From the NCBI RefSeq assembly GCF_000157895.3, contig NC_022663.1, positions 5,084,001-5,148,000 on the forward strand: a stretch of DNA of 64,000 nucleotides, read 5' to 3'. Below are positions 47,127 to 55,391 of this stretch, in pieces; the first letter of the stretch is position 1; each line of letters starts with the position of its first letter. This DNA is from Mycobacterium kansasii ATCC 12478 (GTDB lineage: Bacteria; Actinomycetota; Actinomycetes; Mycobacteriales; Mycobacteriaceae). The notes below the pieces were generated by a model, which was given only the letters and a program-made list of their open reading frames with translations, had not been told where the DNA came from and did not search any database. Position numbers and translations under genes: made by a program.

Positions 47127-48937
47127 GACGCGACCTCCTGATCGGCGGGTGCCGAAGTCCGCACGGCCAGGCCGGCGACCTCGCCTGCCTCCCGCCACGC
47201 CGTCAGGATGTCGGCGTATTCGGTTGGGTTGCCGAAGAAAAAGCTGTCCTGCTGCAGCCGGGCGCTCACCTGGCCCTCGCGGTTGTAGTAGCCGGGAGTG
47301 CACGCCTCACGCCGTCCGGCTATCACGGCCGAGCGCTGCACGACGGTGTCGACCCAGGCCGCTTCGGCCTCGGCAGTGGCCTCCACCTCGGTGACACCGT
47401 GCCGCAGCGCCCAGGCGATCACCCAGGCCACGTGCCGGGATTGGGTGTCGATCAAGTACGGGAAGTTCACGGTGAAGCCCGACTGGGCGATGCTTTCGAT
47501 GAAGCAGTTCGGAAAGCCGTGCACGTGCAGGCCATGGAAGGTGCGGATGCCGCTGGACCACTTGTCGGTGAGCGTCAGGCCGTCGCGGCCGATTATCTCG
47601 AAGCCGGTCCGCTGGGAATAGTCGGTGCCGACCTCGAACCCGGTTGCGAAAATCAAACAGTCAAGCGGGTATTCGACGCCGTCGACAACGACACCCTTTT
47701 CGGTGATCTGCTCGACGCCATGCCCGTGGGTGTCGACGAGGGTGACATTGTCGCGGTTGAAGGCTTGCAGGTATTCGTCGTGGAAGCAAGGCCGTTTGCA
47801 GAAGTAGCCGTACCACGGTTTGAGCGCCTCGGCGGTGGCGGGATCGGTGACGATCGAGTCGATACGTGCCCGGATCTCTTCCATTTTCGCGAAGTCCGCC
47901 AGCTCCAACGGGGACGCCTGCCCGGGTACCGCGTTGGCGTTGTGCCGCACGATGGGCAGGTTCTTGGTTAGGCTGGTCCACGCGTCGTCAACCAAATCCT
48001 CGTCGGATTCGCCTCCCGCGGTGAGGATCTGGAAGTTCTCGATACGCCGTCGCTGCCAGCCCGGCTGTAGCGACGCCGCCCAGTCCGGATCGGTTGGCCT
48101 ATTGGCCCGCACATCCACCGTTGACGGGGTGCGCTGGAAGACGAACAGCTGCCGCACCGCCTCCGCCAGGCGGGGCACGCACTGGATCGCCGTCGCGCCG
48201 GTGCCGATGATGCCTATCCGCTTGTCGGACAGCCGCTCGAGGTTCTTGCCGGTGTAGCCGTAATCCCAGCGGCTGGTATGAAAAGCGTGTCCGCCGAACG
48301 AGGTTATCCCGTCGATGCCCGGTAGCTTCGGTTTCTGCAGATAACCATTGGCCATCGCGACGAAGCGGGCGCGGATCGTGTCGTTGCGGTTGGTGGCGAT
48401 TACCCAACGGGAGTCGCTTGGGTCCCAACGGATCTCGGTGACCTCGGTGTTCAGCCGCGCGTTGCGGTACAGGTCGTAGTGCTCGGCGATGCGCCGGCAG
48501 TGGGCGAAGATTTCGGCCCCCTTGGCGTACTTCTCGGTCGGGACGTAGCCGAGCTCTTCGAGCAGGGGCAGGTAGATGTAGGACTCGACGTCACAGGCGA
48601 TGCCGGGGTAGCGATTCCAATACCAGGTGCCGCCGACATCGGCCGCCTTGTCGATGAGCCGGATGTCGTCCACGCCGAGTTGCCGGCACCGCGCACCGAT
48701 GAGCAGTCCGCCGAAACCCGCACCGATGATCGCCACGTCGGTTGTTTCGGTGACCGGATCGCGGGAGAAGTCGGGATCAGCCCACGGGTCGTCCCCGAAG
48801 CGGGCGAATGCGCCTGCGATTTGCACATATTGACGGATGCCGTCCGGGCGCAGGCGCTTGTCGCGTTCCTGTTGATACTTGGCACGCAGCGCGTCCGGAT
48901 CGAATGGTGATCCAGTGAGCCCAGTGAATTCAGTCAT
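47123..48937 (-). CDS. Baeyer-Villiger monooxygenase
   Basis: FAD- and NADPH-dependent Baeyer-Villiger monooxygenase of 604 residues, the size of the steroid/cyclopentadecanone monooxygenase class with an extended N-terminus. FAD motif GAGFGGLLIG near residue 74, fingerprint FGGHAFHTSRWDY near 220, NADPH motif IGTGATAIQ near 245, and the late ATGFEVGTDYS. It inserts oxygen beside a ketone to give an ester or lactone; the esterase in the operon could open the product. ATG 48937 overlaps the tetR stop by eight bases. Substrate unknown; steroid or long-chain ketones are reasonable guesses. Confidence 0.94.
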   Translation of the reverse strand: MTEFTGLTGSPFDPDALRAKYQQERDKRLRPDGIRQYVQIAGAFARFGDDPWADPDFSRDPVTETTDVAIIGAGFGGLLIGARCRQLGVDDIRLIDKAADVGGTWYWNRYPGIACDVESYIYLPLLEELGYVPTEKYAKGAEIFAHCRRIAEHYDLYRNARLNTEVTEIRWDPSDSRWVIATNRNDTIRARFVAMANGYLQKPKLPGIDGITSFGGHAFHTSRWDYGYTGKNLERLSDKRIGIIGTGATAIQCVPRLAEAVRQLFVFQRTPSTVDVRANRPTDPDWAASLQPGWQRRRIENFQILTAGGESDEDLVDDAWTSLTKNLPIVRHNANAVPGQASPLELADFAKMEEIRARIDSIVTDPATAEALKPWYGYFCKRPCFHDEYLQAFNRDNVTLVDTHGHGVEQITEKGVVVDGVEYPLDCLIFATGFEVGTDYSQRTGFEIIGRDGLTLTDKWSSGIRTFHGLHVHGFPNCFIESIAQSGFTVNFPYLIDTQSRHVAWVIAWALRHGVTEVEATAEAEAAWVDTVVQRSAVIAGRREACTPGYYNREGQVSARLQQDSFFFGNPTEYADILTAWREAGEVAGLAVRTSAPADQEVAS

Positions 48938-49547
48938 GACCGCCTTCCGGTTCTGCTGCCAGCCCGCGCCGTACCAATCGCAGGTAGGCGTCGACGATTT
49001 CTTCCTCGTGAGCCGGGTCGCCGACGAGGTCCTCGAGGAACCGATGGGCGCCGACCAGGAAGTGTGCTTGCGCGGCGATCTCGACGTCGGTCATCGCCCG
49101 TACCGAGCCGGCCGCGATGCCGTCGCGCAACCGCGCCGAAACCAGGTCCACCCAGGCATTGATGCCCTGGCGATACAGCTCGGGCTCGAGAAATCTGATC
49201 TCGTCGACCAACCGGATGTGGCCGGGGTTGCTGCGCACGTACTCGACATAGGCCAGCAACCCGGCGCGGTGACGCTCGAAGAAATCGCCGCTGTGCGGCG
49301 CGCGTTGCTCTTCGGAGGCAGCCAGCCGCGCAAAGAAATCCATCATCAGCTTGCGCATGGTCGCGCGTAACAATTCCGCGCGAGAGCCGAAGTGATAGTG
49401 GAGGTTTCCCACTGCGGTGTTGGCTCGTGCGGCGATCCCGGTCACCGATGCCCGATGCAGTCCGCGCTCGCTGGCCTCGGCCAGTGCGGCATCCAGAATC
49501 ACCGCACGCGTCCGGTGGCGCTTCGCGTATCCCGGGACGTGTGCCAT
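48930..49547 (-). CDS. TetR family transcriptional regulator
   Basis: Repressor of 205 residues with the TetR helix-turn-helix at about residues 10-55 (RASVTGIAARANTAVGNLHY followed by HFGSRAELL). The C-terminal domain has LVGAHRFLEDLVGDP and related helices. First gene of the operon with the Baeyer-Villiger monooxygenase, cupin and esterase, so it probably autoregulates that pathway. I use ATG 49547; an in-frame start at 49574 exists but the extension is not conserved-looking. An AT-rich inverted repeat lies about 20 bases upstream. Confidence 0.9.
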   Translation of the reverse strand: MAHVPGYAKRHRTRAVILDAALAEASERGLHRASVTGIAARANTAVGNLHYHFGSRAELLRATMRKLMMDFFARLAASEEQRAPHSGDFFERHRAGLLAYVEYVRSNPGHIRLVDEIRFLEPELYRQGINAWVDLVSARLRDGIAAGSVRAMTDVEIAAQAHFLVGAHRFLEDLVGDPAHEEEIVDAYLRLVRRGLAAEPEGGHD

Positions 49548-49565
49548 GGCACAAAATACTGGATC

Positions 49566-49578
49566 AATTTTCAAAATT
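49566..49578. promoter_or_regulatory. AT-rich inverted repeat upstream of tetR operon
   Basis: AATTTT and AAAATT flank a single C, a perfect 13-base inverted repeat 18 bases upstream of the TetR start. It stands out in GC-rich DNA. Probable operator or -10 region for the TetR-BVMO-cupin-esterase operon. Confidence 0.5.
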
Positions 49579-49677
49579 CGGCAAGGACCCGGTGCTGCGA
49601 CATGTTGTCACCTGACGTGCACCAGCCCGTCACAGCGCCGATGCCGATTAGCTGACCGGCTGCGCCACGTTGGTGGC

Positions 49678-50514
49678 ATGAGCATCGCTTCTGTCCTCAT
49701 ACCCAGCGACAAGTCGAACGATCCGGCGGCCGGATCATCCTCGGGACCACGCTATTCCCTGTTGCTGACCACCGACGACGCTTTGATCGAGGCCGCGCAG
49801 CGACTCCGCTACGACGTCTTCAGCCGTACGCCCGGCTTCACGTTGCCCGCGGCCAGTGATGGTCGCGATGTCGACCGATTCGACGAGTACTGCGACCACC
49901 TGCTGGTCCGCGACGACGACACCGCTGAGCTGGTGGGGTGCTACCGGATGCTGCCGCCGGCGGGTGCCATCGCCGCGGGAGGTCTGTATACCGCCACCGA
50001 ATTCGACGTCCGCGCGTTCGACCCGCTGCGGCCGTCGTTGGTCGAGATGGGCCGCGCGGCGGTGCGCGACGGTCATCGCAACGGCGCGGTGGTCCTGCTG
50101 ATGTGGGCGGGCATTCTCGCCTACCTGGACCGATGTGACTACGACTATGTGACCGGCTGTGTGTCGGTCCCGGTCGATTCAGGCGACGACGTCCCAGGAT
50201 GCCAGCTGCGCGGCGTGCGTGACTTCGTGTTGGCGCGTCACGCTGCGCCGTACCGGGTGCACCCCTACCGGGCGGTCCGCATCGGCGGTAAGGCCCTCGA
50301 TGACATTGCGCCGCCGCGGCGTGCGACGCTCCCGCCGCTGATGCGTGGTTACCTACGGCTGGGTGCACAGGTCTGCGGCGAACCCGCCCACGACCCCGCC
50401 TTCGGTGTCGGTGATTTCTGCGTGCTGCTGAGCAAGCGTCAGGCCGATGCCCGCTACCTGAGTCGACTGCGGTCGGTGTCGGCGGCCTCGGCATTGGTGG
50501 GCGGGGTGGCCTGA
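49678..50514 (+). CDS. GNAT-type N-acyltransferase (OlsB-like hemolysin family)
   Basis: Acyltransferase-fold protein of 278 residues, counterpart of Rv3027c, resembling the OlsB/autoinducer-synthase-like N-acyltransferases once called hemolysins. The N-terminal RYSLLLTTDDALIEAAQRLR and RYDVFSRTPGFTLP match that group, with DRFDEYCDHLLVRDDDT and LVEMGRAAVRDGHRNGAVVL in the acyl-CoA or acyl-ACP binding core. ATG 49678 is preferred over the longer upstream frame. It is coupled to a PlsC-type acyltransferase by a one-base overlap, the same arrangement as OlsB and OlsA, though ornithine lipid synthesis in mycobacteria is not established. Confidence 0.87.
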   Translation: MSIASVLIPSDKSNDPAAGSSSGPRYSLLLTTDDALIEAAQRLRYDVFSRTPGFTLPAASDGRDVDRFDEYCDHLLVRDDDTAELVGCYRMLPPAGAIAAGGLYTATEFDVRAFDPLRPSLVEMGRAAVRDGHRNGAVVLLMWAGILAYLDRCDYDYVTGCVSVPVDSGDDVPGCQLRGVRDFVLARHAAPYRVHPYRAVRIGGKALDDIAPPRRATLPPLMRGYLRLGAQVCGEPAHDPAFGVGDFCVLLSKRQADARYLSRLRSVSAASALVGGVA

Positions 50515-51347
50515 TGAGCCCTTCGGGAGGGCATGCGTGGCTGCCACGCGCGTCATGCGATGTCAGCTGTGTGGGCCACCCGGCCGATTCGCCGCCCGTG
50601 CTGCTGGCGCTGCGGGTGGCGGTACGCCTTGGCCTGGCGCTGCTGCTGGCACCCGGGGTGCCGCTGCTGTTCGTCCTTGGTCGCCCCCGCCTGCAACGTG
50701 CCTACTGCCGGGCGGTGCTGCGCTGTTTTGGCGTCCGAATCATGGTGTCGGGCAACCCGATTCGAAACCTATCCGGCGTTCTGGTGGTCAGCAACCACAT
50801 GTCTTGGCTGGACGTCTTCGCCATCGGCGCGGTGCTGCCCGGATCGTTCGTCGCCCGTGCCGACATGTTCAGCGGCCGCGCGATCGCCATGGTGGCCCGC
50901 CTGCTGAAGATCATCCCGATCGAGCGGGCCAGCCTGCGCCGGCTGCCGGCAGTGGTGGGCACCGTCGGCGGCCGGCTGCGTGCCGGCCAGACCGTGGTGG
51001 CCTTCCCGGAGGGCACCACCTGGTGTGGGCTCGCCTCCGGCAGCTTCTACCCGGCGATGTTTCAGGCCGCCATCGACGCCGGCCGCCCGGTACAACCACT
51101 GCGGCTGACCTATCACCACGTCGACGGCACGGTATCGACCACGCCGGCCTACGTCGGCCAGGACACGTTGGCACGGTCGGTGTGCCGGGTGCTCGCCGTG
51201 CGCCGCACGGTCACCCGGGTGCATGTCGGTTCCCTGCAGTTGCCGGGCACCGATCGCCGGGCATTGGCCAGACGGTGCCAGCTCGCGGTACACCAGCGGT
51301 CGCAGCGGTCGCAGCACCCGGCTCCTCGGCAGGCGCTGGCGGCTTGA
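50514..51347 (+). CDS. 1-acylglycerol-3-phosphate O-acyltransferase-like protein (PlsC family)
   Basis: PlsC-family acyltransferase of 277 residues, counterpart of Rv3026c. The catalytic HX4D motif is SNHMSWLDVFA, followed by the family FPEGTTW block and the LPRLPAVVGTVG-like membrane-proximal region. One or two hydrophobic helices at residues 30-55 anchor it to the membrane. It should transfer an acyl chain to a lyso-lipid. The ATG at 50514 overlaps the previous TGA. With the upstream N-acyltransferase it may build an acylated amino-acid or phospholipid. Confidence 0.9.
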   Translation: MSPSGGHAWLPRASCDVSCVGHPADSPPVLLALRVAVRLGLALLLAPGVPLLFVLGRPRLQRAYCRAVLRCFGVRIMVSGNPIRNLSGVLVVSNHMSWLDVFAIGAVLPGSFVARADMFSGRAIAMVARLLKIIPIERASLRRLPAVVGTVGGRLRAGQTVVAFPEGTTWCGLASGSFYPAMFQAAIDAGRPVQPLRLTYHHVDGTVSTTPAYVGQDTLARSVCRVLAVRRTVTRVHVGSLQLPGTDRRALARRCQLAVHQRSQRSQHPAPRQALAA

Positions 51348-51440
51348 CGGCACGCCGTTTTGTCTCCCGTGTCGGACCAGCGAAATAGTTGTCCCAAACC
51401 AGGAATCACGTTGTCCGGCAGGGCAACCACTACACCGGAC

Positions 51441-52424
51441 ATGTCGCGCAATAGTCTGTTCAAGGTGAAGACGTTGCCGGATGACGCTGCTGGCGCACCT
51501 GAGGACAGTACCCCGACGCCGGTCATCGACATGTGGGCGCCGATCGTGCCGGCTACCGAGATCGTCGACGACCTGCGGGCCGGATTTCCTGCCGAACAGC
51601 TTCGATATCTCGAAGTGTTCACCAAGACGCGGCTGACCACCGAGCAATTCGCGGCCTACGCCGAATCGCTGCGCCGAAGCGACGATGCCATCCTCGCCGA
51701 ACTCGACGCCGCCGGTATCCGCCTGAGTCTCATCACCGGCTTCGACGAGCACTCCACCTGCGGCGTGACGTTCGTGCACAACGAATCGGTGGCCGCGCTC
51801 GCCGCCCGGCATCCGGATCGGTTCATCCCATTCGCCGGGGCCGACGTCATGAGCGGCACTTCGGGCCTCGACCAACTCGAGCATTGGATCACCGATCGCG
51901 GGTTCCGCGGACTCAGCCTGCGACCCTTCATGATCGGCCGTCCGGCGTCTGACCCCGCATACTTCCCGTACTACGCCAAGTGCGTCGAACTCGGAATTCC
52001 GCTGAGTATCCACACGTCGGCCAACTGGACCCGAACCCGGCCCAGCGAACTCGGCCATCCCCGTCACATCGACGACGTCGCGTGCCGCTTCCCGGAGCTG
52101 ACCATCCTGATGAGCCACGCCGGCTACCCGTGGGTGCTCGACGCCTGCCTGATCGCCTGGAAACACCCCAACGTCTATCTCGAACTCGGCGCGCACCGCC
52201 CCAGGTACTTCGCGGCCCCCGGAGCCGGGTGGGATGCTCTCATGCGATTCGGCCAGAGCACGATTCGCGACAAAGTTGTTTACGGCTCCGGCGCATTCCT
52301 GATCAACCGTCCTTACCAGCTACTCTGCGATGAAATGCGGGCACTTCCCGTGGACCCGACCACCCTCGAACAGTGGCTCTGGCGCAACGCCGCCCGGTTA
52401 CTCGGATTATCCGGCGCCGACTGA
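51441..52424 (+). CDS. Amidohydrolase-2-like TIM-barrel protein with altered metal site
   Basis: TIM-barrel protein of about 327 residues in the amidohydrolase-2 (ACMSD-like) family. Recognisable parts: RHPDRFIPFAGADVM, FRGLSLRPFMIGRP, YAKCVELGIPLSIHT, LTILMSHAGYPWV, KHPNVYLELGAHRP. The usual metal-binding HxH at the first strand reads VIDMWAP, and the C-terminal metal Asp of GSDxP is replaced in VYGSGAFLINRP, so the metal centre is incomplete and activity is uncertain. The start is unclear: ATG 51441 is used, GTG 51465 or the open frame from 51360 are alternatives. I do not recall this gene in M. tuberculosis at this site. Confidence 0.8.
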   Translation: MSRNSLFKVKTLPDDAAGAPEDSTPTPVIDMWAPIVPATEIVDDLRAGFPAEQLRYLEVFTKTRLTTEQFAAYAESLRRSDDAILAELDAAGIRLSLITGFDEHSTCGVTFVHNESVAALAARHPDRFIPFAGADVMSGTSGLDQLEHWITDRGFRGLSLRPFMIGRPASDPAYFPYYAKCVELGIPLSIHTSANWTRTRPSELGHPRHIDDVACRFPELTILMSHAGYPWVLDACLIAWKHPNVYLELGAHRPRYFAAPGAGWDALMRFGQSTIRDKVVYGSGAFLINRPYQLLCDEMRALPVDPTTLEQWLWRNAARLLGLSGAD

Positions 52425-52547
52425 GGGTGGGCTGCGCCCCCGGTCGCCGCGCGGCTCGTCTCGTCGGCCCGCCTGCATTGCGGCCTGCATTGTCGACCGC
52501 CGGAAGATTCTGGGTCTCCGGACCCGGCCGGTATCGTGGGGCGAGTC

Positions 52548-53729
52548 ATGGTCTACCTGGATCACGCCGCGACCACCCCGATGCACCCCGCCGCCATCGA
52601 GGCGATGACGGCCGCGCTCGGCTCCGCCGGCAACGCATCCTCGCTGCACACCACGGGGCGTGCGGCGCGCCGCCGAATCGAGGAATCCCGGGAGCTGATC
52701 GCCGGCAGGCTCGGCGCGCGCCCGTCGGAGGTGATCTTCACCGCGGGCGGTACCGAGAGCGACAACCTGGCCGTCAAGGGCATCTACTGGGCGCGCCGTG
52801 ACGCGCAGCCCGGCCGTCGGCGCATCGTGACCTCGCGGGTGGAGCATCACGCGGTGCTCGACGCGGTGGACTGGCTGGTCGAGCACGAGGGCGCGCAGGT
52901 GAGCTGGCTGCCCACTGCCGCCGACGGCTCGGTGTCGCCCGCCGCGCTGCGTGAGGTGCTGCACAGCCATGACGACGTCGCGCTGGTGTCGGTGATGTGG
53001 GCCAACAACGAGGTCGGCACCATCATGCCGACCGCCGAACTGGCCGCCGTCGCTGCCGAGTTCGGCGTGCCCATGCACAGCGACGCCATCCAGGCGGTGG
53101 GGCAGTTGCCGGTCGACTTCGGCGCGAGCAGGTTGTCGGCGATGAGTGTGACAGCGCACAAGTTCGGCGGTCCGCCGGGCATTGGCGCGTTGCTGCTGCG
53201 CCGCGACGTCGCCTGTGTGCCGTTGCTGCACGGCGGTGGCCAGGAGCGCGATGTCCGTTCGGGCACTCCCGACGTCGCCGGGGCGGTAGGCATGGCAGCC
53301 GCGGCGCGGATCGCCGTGGACGGATTGGAAGCCAACAGCGCGCGGCTGCGGTTGCTGCGCAACCGCCTGGTCGAAGGTGTGCTCGCCGAAATCGACGGTG
53401 TGCGTCTCAACGGTGCTCGTGACCCGTTGCGCCTTCCGGGCAACGCGCACTTCACCTTTGGCGGCTGTGAGGGCGATGCGCTGCTGATGTTGTTGGACGC
53501 CAACGGGATCGAGTGCTCGACCGGGTCGGCCTGCACCGCCGGTGTTGCCCAGCCGTCGCACGTGCTGATCGCGATGGGCGCCGACCCTGCCAGCGCCCGC
53601 GGATCGCTGCGGCTTTCCTTGGGGCACACCAGTGTTGATGCGGATGTCGATGCGGCATTGCGGGTGCTGCCCGCAGCGGTGGCCCGCGCCCGCGGAGCCG
53701 CCCTGGCCGCCGCGGGAGCCTCCCGGTGA
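52548..53729 (+). CDS. iscS: Cysteine desulfurase (IscS/NifS-like)
   Basis: PLP-dependent cysteine desulfurase of 393 residues, very similar to Rv3025c. It provides persulfide sulfur for tRNA thiolation and iron-sulfur clusters. Start [21 protein letters not shown] lysine in [12 protein letters not shown]; catalytic cysteine loop SSGSACTAG-like as [17 protein letters not shown]-terminal [13 protein letters not shown] 52548 matches homologues, though an in-frame GTG at 52536 exists. Its stop overlaps the mnmA GTG start (GTGA), linking sulfur supply to tRNA 2-thiouridylation. Confidence 0.96.
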   Translation: MVYLDHAATTPMHPAAIEAMTAALGSAGNASSLHTTGRAARRRIEESRELIAGRLGARPSEVIFTAGGTESDNLAVKGIYWARRDAQPGRRRIVTSRVEHHAVLDAVDWLVEHEGAQVSWLPTAADGSVSPAALREVLHSHDDVALVSVMWANNEVGTIMPTAELAAVAAEFGVPMHSDAIQAVGQLPVDFGASRLSAMSVTAHKFGGPPGIGALLLRRDVACVPLLHGGGQERDVRSGTPDVAGAVGMAAAARIAVDGLEANSARLRLLRNRLVEGVLAEIDGVRLNGARDPLRLPGNAHFTFGGCEGDALLMLLDANGIECSTGSACTAGVAQPSHVLIAMGADPASARGSLRLSLGHTSVDADVDAALRVLPAAVARARGAALAAAGASR

Positions 53730-54817
53730 AGGTCCTTGCCGCGATGAGCGGCGGGGTCGACTCTTCGGTCGCTGCCGCCCGCATGGTCGACGCCGGCCAC
53801 GAGGTGGTCGGCGTGCACCTGGCACTGTCGACGGCGCCCTCGACACTGCGCACCGGATCGCGGGGTTGTTGCTCCAAAGAGGACGCCTCCGATGCCCGAC
53901 GGGTCGCCGATGTACTCGGAATCCCGTTCTATGTCTGGGATTTCGCCGAGAAGTTCAACGAAGACGTGATCGACGACTTCGTCTCGTCCTACGCTCGCGG
54001 CGAAACACCCAACCCGTGCGTCCGGTGCAATCAGCGGATCAAGTTCTCGGCGCTGTCCGCACGGGCGCTGGCGCTGGGCTTCGACGCGGTGGCCACCGGG
54101 CACTATGCCCGGCTGTCGGATGGGCGGCTGCGCCGCGCCGTCGACCGCGACAAGGACCAGTCCTATGTGCTGGCCGTGCTGACCGCCCGGCAGCTGCGCC
54201 ACGCGCTGTTCCCGATCGGGGACACGCCCAAGCCGCAGATACGGGCCGAGGCGGCCCGCCGCGGCCTGGCGGTTGCCGACAAGCCCGACAGCCACGACAT
54301 CTGCTTCATTCCGTCCGGCGACACCCGGGCGTTTCTCGGTGCGCGCATCGGTGTTCGCCGCGGCCTCGTCGTCGATGCCGACGGCGCCGTGCTGGCCACC
54401 CATGACGGCGTGCACGAGTTCACCATCGGCCAGCGCAAGGGCCTCGGCATTCCCGGCCCGGGCCCCGATGGCCGCCCGCGCTACGTCACCGCCATCGACG
54501 CCGAAACCGCGACCGTTCGCGTGGGTGACGTGTCCGATCTCGACGTGCACGCGCTGACCGGACGAGCGCCGGTCTTCACCGCCGGCGCCGCACCGTCGGG
54601 TCCGGTCGACTGCGCGGTGCAGGTGCGTGCCCACGGTGAAACAGTCGCCGCCACAGCCGAATTGGTGGGTGACGAACTGCTGGTGCGATTGCACGCACCG
54701 CTGCGCGGCGTGGCGCGCGGCCAGACGGCGGTGCTCTACCGGCCGGATCCCGGCGGTGACGAGGTGCTCGGCAGCGCCACCATAGCCGGCAGCCACCGGC
54801 GGCAAACCGCAAGCTGA
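53726..54817 (+). CDS. mnmA: tRNA-specific 2-thiouridylase MnmA
   Basis: tRNA 2-thiouridylase (TrmU; counterpart of Rv3024c) of 363 residues, which adds sulfur at uridine 34 of Lys, Glu and Gln tRNAs. PP-loop ATP motif [12 protein letters not shown] at the N-terminus, catalytic cysteines in [12 protein letters not shown] and the later [10 protein letters not shown], and C-terminal [24 protein letters not shown] 53726 overlaps the upstream desulfurase stop. After it comes a 229-base AT-rich stretch and then the minus-strand TcA/nucleotidyltransferase genes. Confidence 0.96.
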   Translation: MKVLAAMSGGVDSSVAAARMVDAGHEVVGVHLALSTAPSTLRTGSRGCCSKEDASDARRVADVLGIPFYVWDFAEKFNEDVIDDFVSSYARGETPNPCVRCNQRIKFSALSARALALGFDAVATGHYARLSDGRLRRAVDRDKDQSYVLAVLTARQLRHALFPIGDTPKPQIRAEAARRGLAVADKPDSHDICFIPSGDTRAFLGARIGVRRGLVVDADGAVLATHDGVHEFTIGQRKGLGIPGPGPDGRPRYVTAIDAETATVRVGDVSDLDVHALTGRAPVFTAGAAPSGPVDCAVQVRAHGETVAATAELVGDELLVRLHAPLRGVARGQTAVLYRPDPGGDEVLGSATIAGSHRRQTAS

Positions 54818-54994
54818 ACGAGGCACCGAGCGTCGTTTCGGATGTCGAAGGAGCCGGCGGAAAGCATTCGATTCGCTCCCAAAAAACGAGCCCTAAAAAG
54901 CGAAAGAGCCCCGGCGAGCGAGGTCTCAATCTAGTAACGAAGGCTTTTTATGACAGTGCAATTCGTCCTGCGACTAATTCAACACCCCAATACA

Positions 54995-55042
54995 ATGACT
55001 TTAAGTTCCTCCGGACCTTCAAAATACAACGCGGAAAGTCAT
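54995..55042. repeat. Inverted repeat in an AT-rich patch after mnmA
   Basis: ATGACTTT (54995-55002) and AAAGTCAT (55035-55042) are perfect 8-base arms separated by 32 bases. They lie within 54835-55090, which is clearly AT-richer than its surroundings and marks the edge between the core mnmA gene and the TcA-like locus. Role unknown; possibly a transcription stop for the convergent genes or a junction. Confidence 0.4.
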
Positions 55043-55046
55043 CCGG

Positions 55047-55391
55047 TCAAGGATTCCCGGCTAATTCGCGAACAATCGAACGGTCACCGCGCACATACAG
55101 CGGCACCGCGGTGGACAGGATCGATTGGGCAAAGCAACCGGGATCGGCCCACGCGGCCCGGGCCTCGTCAGGCGTCAGCAGGTGCACGTCCACAGACACC
55201 GGGAATCGCAACAGGAGGTCCCGCAATTCGTGGCGCAGCGCATCGGAGGCGCGCTTGCCGGTGATGACGAGCAGATCGACGTCGCTGTGCTCGCGCTGCC
55301 GGCCTTTCGCGAACGATCCGAAGAGCAGGACTTCCTCCGGATCACACGCTCGGACAACAAGTTCGGCCATCGCAGCCGCCGCGCGGATCAT
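55047..55391 (-). CDS. Minimal nucleotidyltransferase (MNT)
   Basis: Protein of 114 residues of the DNA-polymerase-beta superfamily. The motif LLFGSFAKGRQREHSDVDLL contains GSxAxG...SDxDL, with a third acidic strand VSVDVHLL, so all three catalytic aspartates seem present. Such stand-alone MNTs are usually antitoxins of HEPN-MNT pairs or AMP-transferring enzymes that modify a partner toxin. No HEPN gene is adjacent. Instead its ATG overlaps the stop of the TcA-like gene (ATGA), so it is translated with that protein. Its role there is unknown. Confidence 0.85.
   Translation of the reverse strand: MIRAAAAMAELVVRACDPEEVLLFGSFAKGRQREHSDVDLLVITGKRASDALRHELRDLLLRFPVSVDVHLLTPDEARAAWADPGCFAQSILSTAVPLYVRGDRSIVRELAGNP

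Noticed and set aside
54950..55264. Plus-strand frame of 104 codons near the nucleotidyltransferase, considered as a HEPN toxin partner
   Set aside because: No HEPN RxxxxH pattern; it is mostly antisense to the nucleotidyltransferase and has low-complexity sequence.
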